Assembly (NCBI GenBank): GCA_015491705.1
Contig: WFVK01000396.1
Coordinates: forward strand, 1-5,523
DNA: 5,523 nucleotides
Direction of reading: 5' to 3'
DNA from: Nitrospirota bacterium
GTDB taxonomy: Bacteria > Nitrospirota > Thermodesulfovibrionia > UBA6902
In this document: one piece after another, positions 1-5,523 of the stretch
Layout of the letters: the number at the start of each line of letters is the position of its first letter
Position numbering within the stretch: position 1 is the first letter of the stretch
Translations under genes and position numbers: made by a program
The notes under the pieces: model-generated
Database searches by the model: none
Told to the model about the DNA's origin: nothing
The model's input: the letters and a program-made list of their open reading frames with translations, nothing else

Positions 1-1522
1 GGGCCGCCAGAATCAGCAGCATGATTCCCGTCCGCTCCTGTCCTATGAGTATCGGGATCGTCTCCCTGCCGACGATTCTGTCGCCCTCTATGCTTGCAAT
101 GTCGAACACAACCGATCTTATGAAGACCGTCAAAAAGACAAAGCTCAGGATGGATACTGATATATAGGGATAATACACTCCCTGGTGCAGCAGCGGAATC
201 AGGACTATAACCCATGCCCAGGCCAGGGCTATGAAGATATCCTTTGATCCGCGAAAATCCTTGAGCCTTTTGTATTTTATAAAAGGCTGTAGTTTTCCGG
301 GCACGATCCTTACAGTGTATATGATGCCCATCAGATAGGAGAACAGCAGCAGGATAAACTCTCTTGTTCCGAGCACATATGACAAGTACAGCGAGATAAG
401 TGATGCGATCGTAGCCGCAACCATGAGGGTTTTCCCGTAATGCCGGAAGAACCTGGTCCGGGCGGGATCGGAAAACTCGTCCTTCAGTCTTTCATTATGC
501 CTGTTGAAGACATGAACCCCGAAGACATAGAAAAAGACAATGGACAGGATGGTGGCCGAAGGCCTGAACCCCTGGAATACCAGGCTCATGTAGCACATGC
601 TGACAGCCCCGAGACTTAAATACAGCGTGCTTTCCACCATGAATTCACCCACGGCCGAGAGAAACCTGTACAAACCGCTCTGCCGCTTTTTCAGGAGATA
701 CCTGATCCTGTCTATTACCTTGTTGATGACCCAGTTGGGGGTTGAGGCCCCGGCCATTACACCGATGTTTTCATATCTCTGGAGGCCGAGACGATCGAGT
801 TCATCGTCTCTCTCGATGTGGAAGGACGGCACGCCGGTGGAAAGGGATATCTCGTACAGCCTCTTGGTGTTTGCACTGTTCCTTCCCCCGACGATCACCA
901 TTGCATCGACTTCTTTTGCAAGTTCCAGGACCTCTTTCTGTCTCATATTGGTTGAATCGCAGATCGTATCGAAGACCCTGACATCCGGTATCTTCTTTTT
1001 TATCTCTTCAACGGTTTCACTGAAAATCTTCCTGTCCTGTGTTGTCTGGGCGATGACGCATGCCCGCTGCATATCCGGCAGGTTTTTCACCTCCCCCGCA
1101 TTTTCAACCACGAAACCGTGTCCTTCCGCATGTCCGAGCAGGCCGTTGACCTCGGCATGGCCCCTGTCGCCGATAATAACGGCATTGTAGCCTTCCTTGA
1201 TTTCTTTTTTAATAATTGCCTGCGCCCTTGCAACATGCGGGCATGTTGCATCGCACAGGACGTTGCCGGCTTCCTTTATCTTTTTCCGCTCAAGGGGGGA
1301 CACACCGTGCGCCCTCATTACCACGGTCGCATTGGAGACTTTATTATCGCCGAGTATCTCCACGCCCTTCTGTCTGAGCATATCTATGGCCTGCGGGTTA
1401 TGCACAAGGGGGCCGTACGTATATATCCTGCCTTCCTTTTTATTGGCGGCGTCAAGGACGATGTTCATCGCCCTCCGCACACCCATGCAAAAACCGGCTG
1501 TCTTGGCGAGCTTGACTCTCAA
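1..1522 (-). CDS. ispH: IspH (HMBPP reductase) fused to a UbiA-like membrane domain, C-terminus cut by window edge
   Basis: The chain reads 507 codons without a stop and runs off the window. Residues 1-280 are IspH/LytB, which reduces HMBPP to IPP and DMAPP in the last step of the MEP isoprenoid pathway using a 4Fe-4S cluster. Visible are cluster cysteines C12 (GFCMGV), C94 (CDATCP) and C188 (TICDST), plus H41 (VHNP), H72 (RAHGVS), H122 and E124 (GHAEV), T160/T161, S216 and N218 (NSAN) and S260 (AGASTP). Their spacing matches the E. coli catalytic set. A basic linker (KKRQSGLYR) leads into about six hydrophobic segments at roughly 298-316, 321-339, 364-385, 388-404, 428-447 and 451-473, with a seventh starting near 499. 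GIIYTVRIVPGK, SKDIFIALAW and DIASIEGDRIVGRETIPILIG are UbiA-prenyltransferase-like. Its Asp-rich motifs are altered (N340-R-H-N-E-R-L-K-D348; D474-x-x-S477-x-x-x-D481), so catalysis is uncertain. Roughly 70 residues of the usual domain are outside the window. The TTG start is chosen because MRVKLAKTAGFCMGV aligns with IspH N-termini and a Shine-Dalgarno precedes it. IspH function is near certain. The role of the membrane half is unknown. Confidence 0.93.
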   Translation of the reverse strand, partial: MRVKLAKTAGFCMGVRRAMNIVLDAANKKEGRIYTYGPLVHNPQAIDMLRQKGVEILGDNKVSNATVVMRAHGVSPLERKKIKEAGNVLCDATCPHVARAQAIIKKEIKEGYNAVIIGDRGHAEVNGLLGHAEGHGFVVENAGEVKNLPDMQRACVIAQTTQDRKIFSETVEEIKKKIPDVRVFDTICDSTNMRQKEVLELAKEVDAMVIVGGRNSANTKRLYEISLSTGVPSFHIERDDELDRLGLQRYENIGVMAGASTPNWVINKVIDRIRYLLKKRQSGLYRFLSAVGEFMVESTLYLSLGAVSMCYMSLVFQGFRPSATILSIVFFYVFGVHVFNRHNERLKDEFSDPARTRFFRHYGKTLMVAATIASLISLYLSYVLGTREFILLLFSYLMGIIYTVRIVPGKLQPFIKYKRLKDFRGSKDIFIALAWAWVIVLIPLLHQGVYYPYISVSILSFVFLTVFIRSVVFDIASIEGDRIVGRETIPILIGQERTGIMLLILAA

Positions 1523-1530
1523 TTATCTTT

Positions 1531-1535
1531 CTCCT
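1531..1535 (-). promoter_or_regulatory. Ribosome binding site deciding the TTG start of ispH
   Basis: AGGAG on the minus strand lies 8 nt before the TTG codon at 1522-1520. The next in-frame ATG is codon 13, beyond the first cluster cysteine, and starting there would lose C12. The TTG is therefore the real start. Confidence 0.8.
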
Positions 1536-1548
1536 GTTTGCAAAGTCG

Positions 1549-1563
1549 TGCGGTTAACCCGCA
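1549..1563 (-). other. Small stem-loop in the ispH leader
   Basis: The minus strand reads TGCGG-GTTAA-CCGCA, a perfect 5-bp stem with a 5-nt loop, ending 13 nt before the Shine-Dalgarno. It would lie in the 5' untranslated region if transcription starts near 1565. It has no T-tract, so it is not a terminator. A regulatory role is only a guess. Confidence 0.35.
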
Positions 1564-1571
1564 ACAAAGAC

Positions 1572-1600
1572 ATATTAACAAAATCCCGTTGCTTTATAAA
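1572..1600 (-). promoter_or_regulatory. Candidate ispH promoter
   Basis: On the minus strand, TTTATA (1600-1595) and TAATAT (1577-1572) are separated by 17 bp. A TG one base upstream of the -10 gives an extended -10 pattern, TGTTAATAT. Each hexamer matches sigma-70 consensus at 4 of 6 positions. The implied leader is about 40 nt. This is the best candidate in the region but is moderate by sequence alone. Confidence 0.35.
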
Positions 1601-1605
1601 AGCAG

Positions 1606-1657
1606 TCCGGCAGGCGCTCTGCCGCCCTGTTCCATGGAACATTACCGCCCTGCCGGA
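1606..1657. repeat. 52-bp imperfect palindrome in the ispH-rpsB intergenic region
   Basis: The outer arms TCCGGCAGG (1606-1614) and CCTGCCGGA (1649-1657) are perfectly complementary over 9 bp. The core TGTTCCATGGAACA (1628-1641) is also perfectly palindromic. The interior between arms and core is asymmetric: 13 nt on the left, 7 nt on the right. The left interior can form its own hairpin, GGCAG-GCGCT-CTGCC (1609-1623), which would compete with the long stem. No T-tract follows on either strand, so a rho-independent terminator is unlikely. It could be a regulator-binding region, a structured leader element or a dispersed palindromic repeat. Confidence 0.6.
1628..1641. promoter_or_regulatory. 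Perfect 14-bp palindrome, candidate operator
   Basis: TGTTCCATGGAACA is a perfect dyad with no spacer, the usual geometry of a homodimeric repressor site. It lies about 28 bp upstream of the ispH -35 candidate and about 40 bp upstream of the rpsB promoter candidate, so a bound protein could affect either unit. I do not recognise it as the site of a known regulator. It could equally be only the tip of the larger palindrome. Confidence 0.35.
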
Positions 1658-1679
1658 TAGCGGCGGGAGACGGGAAGTA

Positions 1680-1713
1680 TTGCAATTATTGAAATAATAC
1701 TGTTATGTATGAT
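1680..1713 (+). promoter_or_regulatory. Weak candidate promoter for the rpsB operon
   Basis: TTGCAA at 1680-1685 is spaced 17 bp from TTATGT at 1703-1708. The better -10-like hexamer TATGAT at 1708-1713 has a spacing of 22 bp from the same -35, which is too long. No consensus pair was found between here and the gene, although a ribosomal operon should be strongly expressed. The assignment rests mostly on position and AT-richness. The implied leader is about 135-140 nt. Confidence 0.25.
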
Positions 1714-1854
1714 AGTCTTATTACTACTTGAAGACAGGATGTTGTTCCTTTTTTCTGTTTAAAAACACACGTCCATCAAATCTTCTCTCTGTCAGTGTTC
1801 CGGCAGGCCGGGATTTAAGAGGGAAAGGACGGAGGAAAAACTGGGGAGGTACTT

Positions 1855-2664
1855 ATGGTAGTAACAATGAAGGAACTTCTGGAGGCCGGTGTCCATTTCG
1901 GGCATCAGGTCAAGCGCTGGAACCCGAGAATGAAGAAATATATTTTCGGCCAGCGCAACGGTATCTATATCATCGACCTCCAGAAGACAGTCAAGATGTT
2001 CGAGGTTGCCTATAACTTTGTCAGGGATATCTCCAGCAGGGGGGAGACCGTCCTCTTCGTGGGGACAAAGAAGCAGGCTCAGGATGTAATAATCGAGGAG
2101 TCACAGAGGTCGCAGTCTTTCTATGTGAACCAGCGCTGGCTCGGCGGGATGCTTACAAACTTCAAGACAATCAAGCAGGGCATAGAAAAGCTCAAAAAAA
2201 TCGAGAAGATGAAGGAAGACGGCACATTCAGTCTCCTGACCAAAAAAGAGGTGGCGAAATACGAAACCGAAAGGCAGCGGCTCGAGAAGAACCTCAGTGG
2301 AGTAAAGGAGATGAACGAGCTGCCCGGCGCTGTTTTCATTATCGACCCGAAGAAAGAGGCCATCGCCGTTGCCGAAGCCAGAAAGCTGGCAATCCCCATA
2401 GTCGGCCTTGTTGATACCAACTGCAATCCTGATGAGATAGACTACGTCATTCCCGGCAATGACGATGCAATACGGTCGATAAAACTGCTTACGTCGAAAA
2501 TAGCTGATGCCGTTATTGAAGGCAAGAGCGTTTTAAGCAAGACGATGGAAGAGGCGGGTGAAAAAGAAGCCGTCGAGGAAAAGACAGTTGAAGAGGGACA
2601 ACCGGAACAGGAGGAAAAACAGGAACAGCCGGAGCAACAGGAGAAGGAGGAAGTAAGCGGATGA
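1855..2664 (+). CDS. rpsB: 30S ribosomal protein S2
   Basis: This 269-residue protein is S2, which binds the 30S subunit near the head-body junction and is needed for S1 docking and initiation. Family blocks are clear: [14 protein letters not shown] (5-18), [12 protein letters not shown] (21-32), [14 protein letters not shown] (93-106), and the highly conserved stretch from [23 protein letters not shown] to the [11 protein letters not shown] segment (about 179-212). The ATG at 1855 is preferred over the in-frame ATG at 1867. GGAGG (1845-1849) sits 5 nt upstream of it, and S2 proteins usually carry a few residues before the MK-LLEAG block. Residues 231-269 form an extra acidic tail with 16 Glu and several Gln, including a near-repeat [16 protein letters not shown]. 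This makes the protein longer than the roughly 240 residues of E. coli S2. The stop overlaps the tsf start (ATGA), and the tail codons contain the tsf Shine-Dalgarno. Confidence 0.98.
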   Translation: MVVTMKELLEAGVHFGHQVKRWNPRMKKYIFGQRNGIYIIDLQKTVKMFEVAYNFVRDISSRGETVLFVGTKKQAQDVIIEESQRSQSFYVNQRWLGGMLTNFKTIKQGIEKLKKIEKMKEDGTFSLLTKKEVAKYETERQRLEKNLSGVKEMNELPGAVFIIDPKKEAIAVAEARKLAIPIVGLVDTNCNPDEIDYVIPGNDDAIRSIKLLTSKIADAVIEGKSVLSKTMEEAGEKEAVEEKTVEEGQPEQEEKQEQPEQQEKEEVSG

Positions 2665-3260
2665 GTATTACAGCAAGTGCGATAAAGGAACTGAGGGCAC
2701 AGACAGGTGTAGGGATGATGGACTGCAAGAAGGCCCTTGCCGAGGCATCCGGGGACTTTGACAAGGCGGTTGACATATTGAGGCAAAAGGGTCTTGCGAT
2801 GGCTTCCAAGAAGGCGTCGAGAGAGGCCTCCGAGGGATTGATAGGCTCATATATCCATATGGGAAGGATAGGAGTCCTCGTGGAAGTCAACTGCGAAACC
2901 GATTTTGTGGCAAAGACGGATGACTTTCAGAAACTGGTCAAGGACATTGCCATGCACATTGCAGCCGCCAACCCCCTTTACGTCAAAAGGGAGGATGTCC
3001 CTGCAAGCGTGATAGAAAAAGAAAAAGAGATATACGCATCCCAGATAACAGGCAAACCACCGCATGTCGCCGAAAAGATTATTGAGGGCAAGCTTGAGAA
3101 GTTTTATTCCGAGACGTGCCTCATGGAGCAGGTCTTTGTTAAAGACCCGGAGCAGAAGAAAAAGATCAAGGATCTGATCGTAGAGAAGATAGCCAGGCTC
3201 GGGGAAAACATCCTGGTCAAACGTTTTGTCAGGTTCCAGCTCGGGGACAGGGCAGGTTGA
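2661..3260 (+). CDS. tsf: Elongation factor Ts (short form)
   Basis: EF-Ts is the guanine nucleotide exchange factor that recycles EF-Tu-GDP to the GTP-ready form in the cytoplasm. Residues 4-40 are the N-terminal UBA-like module, with the signature [16 protein letters not shown]. Residues 80-84 (TDFVA) are the conserved segment that contacts EF-Tu. [20 protein letters not shown] (141-160) and [12 protein letters not shown] (181-192) are further family blocks. At 199 residues it is much shorter than the roughly 283 of E. coli. It carries a single core subdomain, like the Thermus-type protein, which works as a dimer; dimerisation here is an inference. The ATG overlaps the rpsB stop by 4 nt. 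AGGAGG at 2645-2650, inside rpsB, lies 10 nt upstream, so translation is probably coupled. The stop codon is followed directly by pyrH. Confidence 0.98.
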   Translation: MSITASAIKELRAQTGVGMMDCKKALAEASGDFDKAVDILRQKGLAMASKKASREASEGLIGSYIHMGRIGVLVEVNCETDFVAKTDDFQKLVKDIAMHIAAANPLYVKREDVPASVIEKEKEIYASQITGKPPHVAEKIIEGKLEKFYSETCLMEQVFVKDPEQKKKIKDLIVEKIARLGENILVKRFVRFQLGDRAG

Positions 3261-3265
3261 GAGAT

Positions 3266-4036
3266 ATGCCTGCCAGGTCCCGGAAGACCAGATTCAGTAG
3301 AGTACTGCTGAAATTAAGCGGCGAGGCCCTTATGGGCGACAAAAATTTCGGCATTGACCAGAAAGTGGTTGAGTATATAGCCGGCGAGCTCAAAGGGGTC
3401 TCGAAGCTCGGCGTTCAGCTTGCAATAGTCATAGGCGGGGGCAATATCTTCCGCGGCCTCGAGGCAAGCGCCGAGGGGATGGAGAGGACCTCCGCGGATT
3501 ACATGGGCATGCTGGCGACAGCGCTCAATGCCCTCGCCCTGCAGAATGCGCTGGAGGCTCACGGAATGCCTACAAGGGTTCAGTCCGCCATAGAAATGCA
3601 GGAGCTTGCCGAGCCTTATATAAGAAGAAGGGCCGTCAGGCACCTTGAGAAAGGGAGATTCGTCATATTTGCAGCAGGCACGGGAAATCCCTATTTCACA
3701 ACCGATACGGCGGCGGCCCTGCGGGCGGTGGAGATTGGGGCGGAGGTCATACTGAAGGCTACAAAGGTCGATGGTGTATACAGCAGTGATCCGGTGAAGG
3801 ATCCTAATGCTGAAAAATACTCCGAGATTGCCTATATCGATGTCCTGAAGCAGGGGCTTAAGATAATGGATTCCACCGCCATCTCGCTCTGCATGGACAA
3901 CGATCTGCCGATAATGGTATTCAGCCTTATGAAACGCGGCAATATCAGGAGAATACTGGAGGGTAGAAAAATCGGTACACTTGTGAAGGGAGGTGTCTCC
4001 TATGGAAAAAGAGGTAAAAAAAAGACTGACGGATAG
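3266..4036 (+). CDS. pyrH: Uridylate kinase (UMP kinase)
   Basis: PyrH phosphorylates UMP to UDP with ATP in pyrimidine nucleotide synthesis. It belongs to the amino-acid-kinase fold and usually forms allosteric hexamers. Visible blocks, numbered from ATG 3266, are [11 protein letters not shown] (14-24), the glycine-rich IGGGNIFRG (56-64), [13 protein letters not shown] (77-89), [15 protein letters not shown] (136-150), and [16 protein letters not shown] (165-180). [18 protein letters not shown] follows near 202. The length is 256 residues, against about 240 in E. coli. An in-frame TTG at 3257 overlaps the tsf stop (TTGA) and would add three residues (259 in total). Neither start has a strong Shine-Dalgarno: AGG ends 9 nt before the ATG, and AGGG ends 4 nt before the TTG. 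I prefer the ATG, without certainty. The last 12 or so residues, basic [10 protein letters not shown], lie beyond the usual family end and are encoded where the gene overlaps frr by 35 nt. Confidence 0.97.
   Translation: MPARSRKTRFSRVLLKLSGEALMGDKNFGIDQKVVEYIAGELKGVSKLGVQLAIVIGGGNIFRGLEASAEGMERTSADYMGMLATALNALALQNALEAHGMPTRVQSAIEMQELAEPYIRRRAVRHLEKGRFVIFAAGTGNPYFTTDTAAALRAVEIGAEVILKATKVDGVYSSDPVKDPNAEKYSEIAYIDVLKQGLKIMDSTAISLCMDNDLPIMVFSLMKRGNIRRILEGRKIGTLVKGGVSYGKRGKKKTDG
3988..3993 (+). promoter_or_regulatory. Ribosome binding site deciding the frr start
   Basis: GGGAGG lies inside pyrH and ends 8 nt before the ATG at 4002. An upstream in-frame GTG at 3993 overlaps this motif and therefore has no site of its own. 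This fixes the start at 4002. Confidence 0.8.
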
Positions 4037-4559
4037 GATGGACAAGACCCTGGAGGTACTCAGAAAAGACCTCGCGGGCATGAGGACGGGCCGGGCAAGC
4101 TTGTCCATTCTGGATGGCATAATGGTTGATTATTTCGGGACGCCTACCCCCATCAATCACCTCGCGACATTAAGCGTGCCTGAAAGCAGGCTGATCACGA
4201 TTCAGCCCTGGGACCCGAAGGCCATATCAGAGATTGAAAAGGCTATCCAGAAATCGGACCTCGGCCTGAATCCCAGCAATGACGGGAAGATAATACGGCT
4301 GGCTATTCCTCAGCTTACGGAGGAACGCAGAAAAGAGATTGTCAAGCTCGTTCACAAAAGGGGTGAAGAGGCGAAGATTTCCCTCAGGAATATCAGGCGG
4401 GACGGGAACGATGAAATAAGAAGGCTTGAGAAAGAAAAGCATCTGAGCGAGGATGACACAAAGCGGTCCCTGGATGAGATTCAGAAGATTACGGATTCGT
4501 ATATAAAAAAAGTTGACGAAATTGTCTCCCGTAAAGAGGCCGAGGTGCTGGAGGTGTAA
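4002..4559 (+). CDS. frr: Ribosome recycling factor
   Basis: RRF splits post-termination ribosomes together with EF-G, freeing the subunits, mRNA and tRNA for another round. The protein is 185 residues, the same length as E. coli RRF. Domain I is the three-helix bundle (about 1-29 and 106-185) and domain II is the beta insert (about 30-105). Key blocks are GMRTGRAS (26-33), [20 protein letters not shown] (44-63), [20 protein letters not shown] (87-106) and EERRKEIVK. The RR pair at 132-133 corresponds to the arginine shown to be important for ribosome binding in E. coli. The start lies inside pyrH in a different frame (35-nt overlap), so ribosomes finishing pyrH could reinitiate here. No terminator hairpin follows the stop. 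The usual next genes, uppS and cdsA, are absent and gap follows instead. Confidence 0.98.
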   Translation: MEKEVKKRLTDRMDKTLEVLRKDLAGMRTGRASLSILDGIMVDYFGTPTPINHLATLSVPESRLITIQPWDPKAISEIEKAIQKSDLGLNPSNDGKIIRLAIPQLTEERRKEIVKLVHKRGEEAKISLRNIRRDGNDEIRRLEKEKHLSEDDTKRSLDEIQKITDSYIKKVDEIVSRKEAEVLEV

Positions 4560-4569
4560 GGACGGCAGG

Positions 4570-4597
4570 TTGACACCCCGGGTCTTTATGTTACACT
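4570..4597 (+). promoter_or_regulatory. Sigma-70-type promoter for gap
   Basis: A perfect -35 TTGACA (4570-4575) and a -10 TACACT (4592-4597, 4 of 6 consensus) are separated by 16 bp. TG at 4589-4590 makes an extended -10, TGTTACACT. The predicted start is near 4604, leaving a leader of about 30 nt with a strong ribosome binding site. This is the best promoter match in the window and suggests gap is transcribed independently of the ribosomal operon. Confidence 0.75.
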
Positions 4598-4601
4598 CTG
4601 A

Positions 4602-5523
<922 letters not shown>

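Larger units (their letters stand above)
1523..1854. other. Divergent intergenic region between ispH and rpsB
   Basis: These 332 bp carry no convincing gene and must hold the start signals for both divergent units. The left part (1549-1660) is dense in inverted repeats: the leader stem-loop at 1549-1563, TGCTTT-ATA-AAAGCA at 1590-1604, and the large palindrome at 1606-1657. The centre (1676-1735) is AT-rich, with AGTATT/AATACT arms (1676-1681 and 1696-1701) and a GTCTT/AAGAC hairpin (1715-1719 with 1731-1735). The right part (1740-1854) would be the rpsB leader. It contains a T-rich stretch at 1746-1760 and CCGG-CAGG-CCGG at 1800-1811, which can form a 4-bp GC hairpin. Leaders of rpsB are autoregulated by S2 in some bacteria. 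I cannot recognise that fold here. Confidence 0.6.

Noticed and set aside
597..1190. Open plus-strand frame of 197 codons opposite ispH
   Set aside because: It lies wholly antisense to conserved IspH coding sequence, is Ser/Thr-rich without family motifs and has no ribosome binding site. It is a shadow of the real gene.
1606..1657. Rho-independent terminator
   Set aside because: There is a strong inverted repeat but no T-tract on either side, and the neighbouring genes diverge, so no transcript end is expected here.
1118..1697. Two overlapping plus-strand frames running from ispH into the intergenic region
   Set aside because: Both are mostly antisense to ispH, their compositions look unlike protein, and no start signal supports them.
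1728..2015. Plus-strand frame of 95 codons spanning the rpsB leader and start
   Set aside because: It runs out of frame through the conserved N-terminus of S2 and has no homology-like motif. The rpsB frame explains the region.
3314..4120. Minus-strand frame of 268 codons opposite pyrH and frr
   Set aside because: It is antisense to two strongly conserved genes and shows no recognisable domain. Long antisense frames are common given this codon bias.
3993..4559. frr starting at the upstream GTG
   Set aside because: The GTG overlaps the Shine-Dalgarno itself. The ATG at 4002 has ideal spacing and gives the exact usual family length of 185 residues.

Overview
This is a bacterial chromosomal fragment of about 50% G+C. 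It uses AGG (Arg) and ATA (Ile) codons heavily in every gene. It holds two divergent blocks separated by a 332-bp intergenic region. The gene content (non-mevalonate isoprenoid synthesis, a short EF-Ts, an rpsB-tsf-pyrH-frr cluster) fits a deep-branching Gram-negative such as Nitrospirota or a deltaproteobacterial lineage. That placement is an inference from style and gene order, not from a diagnostic marker.

Left block (minus strand, 1522 down to the window edge): one uninterrupted reading frame that starts at a TTG with a good Shine-Dalgarno and never meets a stop. Residues 1-280 are a complete IspH/LytB (HMBPP reductase) with its iron-sulfur and active-site residues. From about residue 285 the same chain continues into a multi-spanning membrane domain resembling UbiA-family prenyltransferases. 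That domain keeps the family layout but has substitutions in both Asp-rich motifs. This IspH-UbiA-like fusion is the most unusual item in the window.

Middle (1523-1854): a divergent control region. It holds a 52-bp imperfect palindrome centred on a perfect 14-bp palindrome, several small hairpins, three copies of the 9-mer TCCGGCAGG (a fourth lies inside ispH), and weak promoter candidates facing both ways. No RNA gene or small ORF is convincing here.

Right block (plus strand): rpsB (ribosomal protein S2), tsf (EF-Ts), pyrH (UMP kinase) and frr (ribosome recycling factor) are packed with overlapping ends (4 nt for rpsB/tsf, no gap for tsf/pyrH, 35 nt for pyrH/frr). This indicates one translationally coupled operon serving protein synthesis and pyrimidine nucleotide supply. 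After 75 bp comes gap (glyceraldehyde-3-phosphate dehydrogenase), cut by the window end. It has its own strong-looking sigma-70 promoter, so it is probably a separate transcription unit or an internally promoted tail of the operon. I saw no mobile element, CRISPR array, tRNA or rRNA.
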